The notes below the pieces were generated by a model. The model was not told where the DNA came from and did not search any database. It saw only the letters and a program-made list of their open reading frames with translations. A stretch of 64,000 nucleotides of DNA, from the NCBI GenBank assembly GCA_021325615.1, contig JAJPGU010000012.1, forward strand, positions 99,543 to 163,542, read 5' to 3'. This stretch comes from Nitrososphaerota archaeon. Its GTDB lineage: Archaea > Thermoproteota > Nitrososphaeria > Nitrososphaerales > Nitrosopumilaceae. The translations under genes were made by a program, and so were the position numbers. Of the stretch, positions 58,821 through 64,000 are shown one piece after another. Positions within the stretch are counted from its first letter, which is position 1; every line of letters begins with the position of its first letter.

Positions 58821-59594
58821 ATGCGTGCACTAGTAGGGATCGTCTTGACAGTTCTTACCATTTTTTCAATCGGGGTATCTCACGCACAGGAGGATCATGG
58901 GTTAGCGGCAAGTACCGACAAGCAGTATTACCAACCCGGGGACAGGGTTGTAATCTCAGGCTCTGTCCAACAACCAACAGACGACAACCCGGTCACAATA
59001 ATAGTAAGAAATCCAATCGGTAATGTATATGCGGTAGGACAGGTTCCGCTCGCAAGCGGCCTATTTTCGCACAATTTCGTCCTTGGCGGCGATGCAACGG
59101 ACGGCAACTATACAGTCAACATAAGACAGGGGGGGATGACCGCGCAAATCCAGTTCCACGTTACCCCGGGCCAGGTGGTGCTGATACCTGTCATGGACGG
59201 CGTGATAAGGTCCACCGGCACGTTTGCAAACATGATAAAGTATGGGACCGCGCAGGTTTCAACCCCGGAAAACTCGATTACAATCCCGCTTGACACCTCG
59301 ATGATTCAAAATGAATCAATTCCAGAGGAATACCACATACCAAAGCACGTGATTGACTCCACATACGGACACCTAGTGGTAAAAGAAAACGGTATTTTGA
59401 TGGATTGCGCCCAGAGCGAGGCGGACGGCGAGCGGGTGCTTGACTGCCCAATAAACAAGGGAACATATTCCCTAACCTTGATGGGAACATCGGTGATTCC
59501 AGAGTTTGGACCTCTGGCGGCTTTTGCACTATCAGCCGGGATATCTGCAGTCATCATATCTTCGCGACGCCTGGGAATTCCGGGGTCTAGATAG
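58821..59594 (+). CDS. secreted protein with PEFG-CTERM signal
   Basis: 257 residues. Signal peptide (ALVGIVLTVLTIFSIGVSHAQ). KQYYQPGDRVVISGSV and NPIGNVYAVGQVPL are shared with 50645. C-terminus IPEFGPLAAFALSAGISAVI plus basic tail contains the PEFG motif. Likely cell-surface displayed. Function unknown. Confidence 0.87.
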   Translation: MRALVGIVLTVLTIFSIGVSHAQEDHGLAASTDKQYYQPGDRVVISGSVQQPTDDNPVTIIVRNPIGNVYAVGQVPLASGLFSHNFVLGGDATDGNYTVNIRQGGMTAQIQFHVTPGQVVLIPVMDGVIRSTGTFANMIKYGTAQVSTPENSITIPLDTSMIQNESIPEEYHIPKHVIDSTYGHLVVKENGILMDCAQSEADGERVLDCPINKGTYSLTLMGTSVIPEFGPLAAFALSAGISAVIISSRRLGIPGSR

Positions 59595-59626
59595 ATTATT
59601 TAACAACATCTCCCGTCCATCACACT

Positions 59627-59878
59627 GTGATTGCATACATCTTGGCTACATGCATGCCCGGAAGCGAAAAGGACGTGATTGCAAAGATAAAGGCCCTGCC
59701 AAACATTGCGGAAGTAAACGGCGTAATGGGAAAATATGATGTCTTTGCCAAGATCGAGGCAAAGGATCCTGCAAACGTTGACGCATCAATCGCAAAGGTC
59801 AGAAATGTGGAAAACGTAACAAGCACCGTGACCATGCCGGTAATCTATGGTCAGGGTGGCAGCGTGGATAGCGAGTAA
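59627..59878 (+). CDS. stand-alone Lrp/AsnC effector-binding domain
   Basis: 83 residues, GTG start. YILATCMPGSEKDVIAKI, VNGVMGKYDVFAKIEA and a final TVTMPVIYG strand, the RAM fold without DNA-binding part. Fourth such protein in this window, separate from the 43 kb pair. Confidence 0.82.
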   Translation: MIAYILATCMPGSEKDVIAKIKALPNIAEVNGVMGKYDVFAKIEAKDPANVDASIAKVRNVENVTSTVTMPVIYGQGGSVDSE

Positions 59879-60009
59879 CCAATACCGATGCTCTGGATTG
59901 CCCACCACGCATGGCGTAATCCATAATCTTGGTTTAATGTAAAAAATTCTTCATAAAGCCGGACACGTTTATAGTAAGATTATTTAGAAAGATTCCAGTA
60001 TTCTTAGCA

Positions 60010-60354
60010 ATGAAGATAGTGGACGTCGTCGAGCCACAGCGGGTAGACAGGACCCCCGACAAGATCATAGTATTGATGTCTTCAGGAAATTTCACGGAAA
60101 GGGGATATACTGTCAAACATATTTCGCTCAACCTGTATCTCCAGAACAGGGATCCAAAACTTGGTCCATATTCGCTAATCACGGTGTATGTCGAGACCGA
60201 CAAGGGCTCTATTGAAACCACATATGACGAGGGTTTCAGGGGGGAGCATTCCCTTGAAGATGCCTCGGCATTTTTGACCTCGCACCTTGGACTTTCCGGG
60301 CTGGTCCTGAGGTCGATTCTCCAGCTTGAAACTGCGCTTCAAAGACATGCCTAG
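60010..60354 (+). CDS. hypothetical protein, thaumarchaeal type
   Basis: 114 residues, alpha/beta: strand VVEPQRVDRTPDKIIVLMS, YSLITVYVETDKGSIE, and a helical tail with HLGLSGLVLRSILQLE. Not recognised. A GTTTATAGT TATA-like box is about 40 bases upstream. Confidence 0.55.
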   Translation: MKIVDVVEPQRVDRTPDKIIVLMSSGNFTERGYTVKHISLNLYLQNRDPKLGPYSLITVYVETDKGSIETTYDEGFRGEHSLEDASAFLTSHLGLSGLVLRSILQLETALQRHA

Positions 60355-60394
60355 CCTCCCGTAGAATATATTTTGCCGAATCAACCATATCTTA

Positions 60395-60535
60395 TTGAAA
60401 TTTGAGCGCAAGCCTATAGCGCCGGACCCGACATGTCCCATGTGCGGCAAATCAATAAAGTTGCACAGCAAGGAGGAAATGCAGAAGTGCATGGTCAAGC
60501 GACGGAGGGCAAGCCTCGAAACGGGCTCGGGGTGA
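60395..60535 (+). CDS. 46-residue CxxC microprotein
   Basis: TTG 60395 to TGA 60535: a basic peptide with PTCPMCGKSIKLHSK and a later Cys (MQKCMVKRR), a partial zinc site. Its stop overlaps a GTG (GTGA) that would start the SRPBCC gene if a run of A were one longer. Confidence 0.45.
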   Translation: MKFERKPIAPDPTCPMCGKSIKLHSKEEMQKCMVKRRRASLETGSG

Positions 60536-60992
60536 GAAAAAAATCCGCAGGTTTAGCCATTCCTTCACAGTTGACGCGGACCTTGAAAGTGTGTGGAAAT
60601 TCTATACCGATATTGGTCATCTAGGAAAAATAACCCCTCCTAGTATGAGCCTCACAATTCTTAGTTCAGACGGTAGTGCGATAAGGGAAGGTGCAGAGTG
60701 CGAGTTTGAAGCAACCATAGTTGGAAGATCAAGATGGCGCTCCAAGATAACACACATGAAACCTTACGAGTACATCGACGAGATGACCGGAGGGATATTC
60801 AAGTCGTGGAAACACCTTCACAGGTTTGTAAGGCTCGGCAACCAAGTGACCGAGGTGGAGGATCAGATAGACTTTGAGCTCCCGTTCGGCCCGCTCGGAA
60901 GGGCATTTGAGCCGCTTGCGTCAAGAAGGCTCACACAAGTCTTTGAATACCGGAAAACGGCCACTATTTCAGAACTCGGCTCAAAGGTCTAA
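60532..60992 (+). CDS. SRPBCC (START-like) protein, apparent frameshift in an A7 run
   Basis: The frame ending at 60992 encodes SRPBCC sequence from RRFSHSFTVDADLESVW, through FYTDIGHLGKITPPSM, to YIDEMTGGIFKSWKHL and FEYRKTAT. It has no standard start upstream of the domain: the first is GTG 60591, well inside it. With one more A in the seven-A run at 60537-60543, GTG 60532 would be in frame. So the gene is either frameshifted by sequencing error, by mutation, or by slippage. Binds hydrophobic ligands in general. Confidence 0.6.
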
Positions 60993-61640
60993 CCCGCTTG
61001 CTTCCTGCAGTTTTTCAATCAACTCTAGGTATCCATAGGGATCCATCTGCTTGGCAAAACACTTGTCGATGTTTATGAGGTATACGGAATGAAGTCTCGC
61101 GTTTAGGATGTCGTCTTGTTCGATTGGCGGGTTCTTGTAAAACCTATCGCAGAGTTCCTTCAGCTTGGCCACCTCCTCCTTTGTCCTCTTGCTTGGGGGC
61201 TTGAGAAATATCTTTGGTATTGGCAGTATGCCTACCACCGGAGTCGCAAGGGCAAACTTGGAGCAGAACTGGCTATACCTTGCAATCTTGCTTGCAATCC
61301 TTGCAACGTAATAGTCAATTGTGTCAAGGGCATGGTCCGGCGGGGTAAAGCCAGTCTCTATCTCCATGATGAATGTCCCGTCACCTTTTGTAGCAAAGAC
61401 ATCGCAGACAAGAATGTCAGAAAGGTGCTTTTCAATGTCTACGGCATAACCCTGCGTAATCAGGTTTGACGCGCAGATCATCTCAAGGACGGAGTGGTTT
61501 ATCTTGACAAGGTTCTTCTGGTAAAGTTCAATGAGCCTCTCGCGTACGAAATTTATCCTTGATTTCATTTCGGGTGTTTTGTTTTGTGTCAGTTTCTCGG
61601 CCACGGTATATACATCATCAGTGAACTTCTCAATATCCAA
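60981..61640 (-). CDS. hypothetical protein, possible PD-(D/E)xK-like nuclease fold
   Basis: 219 residues. A central block ILVCDVFATKGDGTFIMEIETG has the Asp/Glu-x-Glu spacing of restriction-endonuclease-like folds, followed by YYVARIASKIARYS and a C-terminal helical region. No catalytic Lys is clear. Predicted weakly as nuclease. The stop overlaps the SRPBCC gene convergently. Confidence 0.5.
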   Translation of the reverse strand: MDIEKFTDDVYTVAEKLTQNKTPEMKSRINFVRERLIELYQKNLVKINHSVLEMICASNLITQGYAVDIEKHLSDILVCDVFATKGDGTFIMEIETGFTPPDHALDTIDYYVARIASKIARYSQFCSKFALATPVVGILPIPKIFLKPPSKRTKEEVAKLKELCDRFYKNPPIEQDDILNARLHSVYLINIDKCFAKQMDPYGYLELIEKLQEASGLDL

Positions 61641-61733
61641 AATCTACTAGTGTTCATCTGCTGCTAGGTTTTAAGAATATGGGTAACCCAATCCCGACAT
61701 ACTGATCTTTTATTAAAAACATTTTTTATCAAG

Positions 61734-62006
61734 GTGGCATTGAGCCTCTTCATGGAGAACATCTCGGCCTCGGACAAGCTTATACTTCTCCAGCATGCCA
61801 TCAGCAAATACGAGAATGAGAACATTCTGGTGGAGAAGCTCAAGACGGTTTTGGAACAGAAGGATATCGACCGGGGGATCGCCACCCTGATTGCAACGCA
61901 GCAAGTAAGGCGAATTGGTCCTGACATACTTCAGAACAACATGAGCCACATAGGGGAGCTTCCGGATCTACCTCCTGCCCTGAAACCAATAATCGATACC
62001 CTTTGA
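61734..62006 (+). CDS. hypothetical helical protein
   Basis: 90 residues from GTG 61734, or 84 from ATG 61752 (ENISASDKLILLQHAI). TATA-like sequence TTTTTATC is 26 bases before 61752, so the shorter form may be real. No family recognised. Confidence 0.5.
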   Translation: MALSLFMENISASDKLILLQHAISKYENENILVEKLKTVLEQKDIDRGIATLIATQQVRRIGPDILQNNMSHIGELPDLPPALKPIIDTL

Positions 62007-62052
62007 CGCCGACCGAATAACTTACAAAGGGATAAACTTACAAAATTTTAAC

Positions 62053-63195
62053 ATGGCGATAAAAAACATAACCGTTCTAGGATCTGGAATCATGGGACAT
62101 GGAATTGCCCAAGTTTCTGCGATGTCGGGATACAATGTGGTACTGCGGGACGTGGAACAGTCGTTCCTCGACAAGGCAATGGAGAAGATCAAGTGGAGCC
62201 TTGACAAACTAGTATCAAAGCAAAAAATCTCCGAGGGAGAGGCTCAGGAAATATACTCTAGAATAAGGCCGATAGTGGACCTCAAGGATGCCATGAAGGA
62301 TTGTGACCTGATGATAGAGGCAGTACCTGAGATAATGGACCTCAAGAAGAAGGTCTACTCTGAGGTAGACAGCGTGGCAGACAGCAAGACAGTTTACGCG
62401 TCGAACACGAGTACGCTACCAATTACAGAGATTGCAAGTATTACAAGCAGGCCTGAAAGATTCATCGGAATCCATTTCTTCAACCCGCCGCAACTGATGA
62501 AGCTTGTAGAGGTCATACCGGGCAAGAAAACTAGTCAGGATCTTGTAGACCAGACCCTCAGTTTTGTCAAATCGGTCTCAAAGGAACCAGTTTTGCTAAA
62601 GAAGGACGTTGTTGGCTTTATAGTGAACCGGGTCTTCATCCCGCTAGTCCACGAGGCAGCATGGGCAATGGACAGGACAAAATCCTCCATGCTAGAAATC
62701 GATTCGGCGGTGAAATTCGGCCTGAACTTCCCAATGGGCATCTTCGAGCTTGCCGACTTTACCGGACTTGATGTCATTCACAAGGCCACGGTGGAGATGC
62801 ATTCAAGGGACAAGAGGGTAATCAACCCGCACCCGCTCATCCAAAAGTTGTTTGATGAGAAAAAATACGGCCAAAAAACAGGCAGCGGTTTTTATGACTA
62901 CTCGGGGGAAAAGTACGAGCGGATAAACCTCACCGAGGATCTCGCAAAAAAATTCAACCCAATTCAATTGTTAGGTACGATGCTCAACAATGCGGCTTGG
63001 CTCATCACAAACCAAGTTAGCGACGTCCCGGAAATCGAAAAGGCGTTAAGGCTTGGCATGGGGCTTAAAAAGCCAATCTTTGACACGGCAAAGGAATTTG
63101 GGTTGAAAAATATCGTGAGAGAGTTGGAATCTCTTGCCAAAACTTACGGTGCATTTTACGAGCCAGACCCGTACCTAGTTTCTACCTCAAACTGA
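62053..63195 (+). CDS. hbd: 3-hydroxyacyl-CoA dehydrogenase (3-hydroxybutyryl-CoA dehydrogenase-like)
   Basis: 380 residues. NAD motif VLGSGIMGHGIAQ near residue 8, catalytic His in IGIHFFNPPQLMKLVE near 143, NRVFIPLVHEAAWAM and GKKTGSGFYDYS-like KYGQKTGSGFYDY near 275. It oxidises (S)-3-hydroxybutyryl-CoA to acetoacetyl-CoA; in thaumarchaea this is the step of the 3HP/4HB carbon-fixation cycle after crotonyl-CoA hydration. A second C-terminal domain is present. Confidence 0.9.
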   Translation: MAIKNITVLGSGIMGHGIAQVSAMSGYNVVLRDVEQSFLDKAMEKIKWSLDKLVSKQKISEGEAQEIYSRIRPIVDLKDAMKDCDLMIEAVPEIMDLKKKVYSEVDSVADSKTVYASNTSTLPITEIASITSRPERFIGIHFFNPPQLMKLVEVIPGKKTSQDLVDQTLSFVKSVSKEPVLLKKDVVGFIVNRVFIPLVHEAAWAMDRTKSSMLEIDSAVKFGLNFPMGIFELADFTGLDVIHKATVEMHSRDKRVINPHPLIQKLFDEKKYGQKTGSGFYDYSGEKYERINLTEDLAKKFNPIQLLGTMLNNAAWLITNQVSDVPEIEKALRLGMGLKKPIFDTAKEFGLKNIVRELESLAKTYGAFYEPDPYLVSTSN

Positions 63196-63697
63196 TCTTC
63201 TCAAGAATAATTTTTACGGCCTCGCTTGGGGATGACGCCCCCTCAACTTTGACCTGCTGCCTATGGTCCAGATATTGGCCTGCATACCTGTCTGCGATGC
63301 CTCCAGTGTTACGGATTGCTACCATGGGTCTTTTGTGCATGTATGCCGCACATGCCTCAGAAAGAGTCCCTGCCCCTCCACCGATAATTATGACCCCGTC
63401 GCCTGAAAGGGCGGTCAGAAAATCGCGCGCAAGCCCGATGCCAGAGGGTATGACAATATCGCAGTATTCGTTGGCAAAAGACGGATCATTTTGTGGGATG
63501 ATTCCGATTACCATGCCTTCTGCATCTTTTGCGCCATGGCAGGCAGCCTTCATTACCCCGCCGAGGCCGCCTGTGATGAGGACCGCCCCAGATTTTGCAA
63601 TCTCTCTACCCGTCTCATACGCTATCTTCTCAAGTTCAGGAGTAAAGCCGTTCTCGTTGTTTCCGATGACGAGAATCTGGAGTCGTTTTACCAACAC
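63182..63697 (-). CDS. SLOG/LOG-type nucleotide-binding protein (TIGR00725 family)
   Basis: 171 residues. LVIGNNE, LITGGLGGVMKAACHGAKD, and the GGGAGTLSEA motif near 100 that binds nucleotide phosphates. Related proteins hydrolyse cytokinin-like nucleotides, or sense nucleotides in stress; specific function unknown. Its stop region overlaps the hbd end by 14 bases. Confidence 0.85.
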   Translation of the reverse strand: MLVKRLQILVIGNNENGFTPELEKIAYETGREIAKSGAVLITGGLGGVMKAACHGAKDAEGMVIGIIPQNDPSFANEYCDIVIPSGIGLARDFLTALSGDGVIIIGGGAGTLSEACAAYMHKRPMVAIRNTGGIADRYAGQYLDHRQQVKVEGASSPSEAVKIILEKISLR

Positions 63698-63742
63698 CCA
63701 ATAACAAAGTTTTCTATAATAAAATTGTAGTAGGAAAAAACT

Positions 63743-64000
63743 CTACTTGTTTTCTACAGTTGGAGATTTCTTCTCTTCAGGCTTTGGTGCCGCAGGTTTT
63801 ACCGGACTGGCCTTTTTCACTTTCTTCTGCGGCTTTGGTTGACCGGCTTGGGGTTTGGGAGCAGTTTTTGTCGCAGACATTTGTGGTCTTGCACCCTGCT
63901 GAGGTCTGTTACCTTGTTGAGGTCTCATTCCCTGCTGAGGTCTGTTACCTTGTTGAGGTCTCATTCCCTGCTGAGGTCTGTTACCTTGTTGAGGTCTCAT
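63743..64000 (-). CDS. low-complexity Pro/Gln-rich protein, partial (5' end outside window)
   Basis: The C-terminal 85 residues: RPQQG(N/M) pentad-hexad repeats, then a Lys/Pro-rich tail (KPQKKVKKASPVKPAAPK). Likely disordered. The N-terminal part, which could name the protein, is outside the window. Repeats at the DNA level are nearly perfect, so copy number may vary. Confidence 0.6.
   Translation of the reverse strand: MRPQQGNRPQQGMRPQQGNRPQQGMRPQQGNRPQQGARPQMSATKTAPKPQAGQPKPQKKVKKASPVKPAAPKPEEKKSPTVENK
63901..64000. repeat. 36-base in-frame tandem repeat
   Basis: Units at 63901-63936, 63937-63972 and a partial one at 63973-64000 are identical. Each is made of two diverged 18-base halves encoding RPQQGN and RPQQGM. 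The array continues past the window end. Confidence 0.9.

Noticed and set aside
63901..64000. CRISPR-like regular repeats
   Set aside because: Units are directly adjacent with no spacers and encode a repeated peptide; this is a coding tandem repeat.

Overview
The window reads as a chromosomal segment of an ammonia-oxidising-type archaeon (Thaumarchaeota/Nitrososphaerota, Nitrosopumilales-like; genus not determinable from sequence alone). The grounds are: archaeal-type S-adenosylmethionine synthetase, archaeal family B DNA polymerase, a Hef-type helicase, an Amt ammonium transporter beside two P-II genes, two secreted proteins with an archaeal PEFG-type C-terminal sorting tail, a 3-hydroxybutyryl-CoA dehydrogenase of the kind used in the 3-hydroxypropionate/4-hydroxybutyrate cycle, several thaumarchaeal lineage-specific small families, and TATA boxes about 25 bases before start codons (leaderless transcripts).

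Region 1 (1 to about 34 kb) looks accessory. It is AT-richer, with many short genes on both strands. It holds universal stress proteins, Dps, zinc-type ferredoxins, a Rieske ferredoxin and an FAD ferredoxin reductase, hemerythrin-like proteins, a CDGSH protein, two toxin-antitoxin pairs, a bacterial-type pyruvate oxidase (poxB) converging on a large malic enzyme, a patatin/NDH-2 operon, and an aldehyde/alcohol dehydrogenase pair. Several gene sets occur twice: a ferredoxin/USP/small zinc-ribbon/DUF6659-like/RHH set (0-6 kb, 28-31 kb, part at 11.6 kb) and a DUF488 + Mug-like uracil-DNA glycosylase pair (13.2 and 32.6 kb). Many of these promoters carry spaced TGCA half-sites just upstream of TATA. 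Two are nearly identical over 48 bases, and one fixes the Dps start. The simplest reading is a redox/stress regulon spread by duplication.

Region 2 (34 to 64 kb) is denser and core-like: a CxxC flavoprotein resembling thioredoxin reductase but lacking NADPH motifs, a histidine kinase and receiver, threonine dehydratase, a class III cyclase, stand-alone Lrp/AsnC effector domains, tRNA-Phe, cobalamin adenosyltransferase, a GT-C glycosyltransferase, an archaeal ornithine cyclodeaminase-type protein, P-II/Amt, a replication/repair group (polB, dCMP deaminase, Hef), and 3-hydroxybutyryl-CoA dehydrogenase. Ten or so very small zinc-binding proteins, most below usual ORF cut-offs, lie through the window.

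The window starts inside a Rieske ferredoxin gene and ends inside a repeat-rich low-complexity gene. I saw no CRISPR array, rRNA, insertion sequence or integrase.
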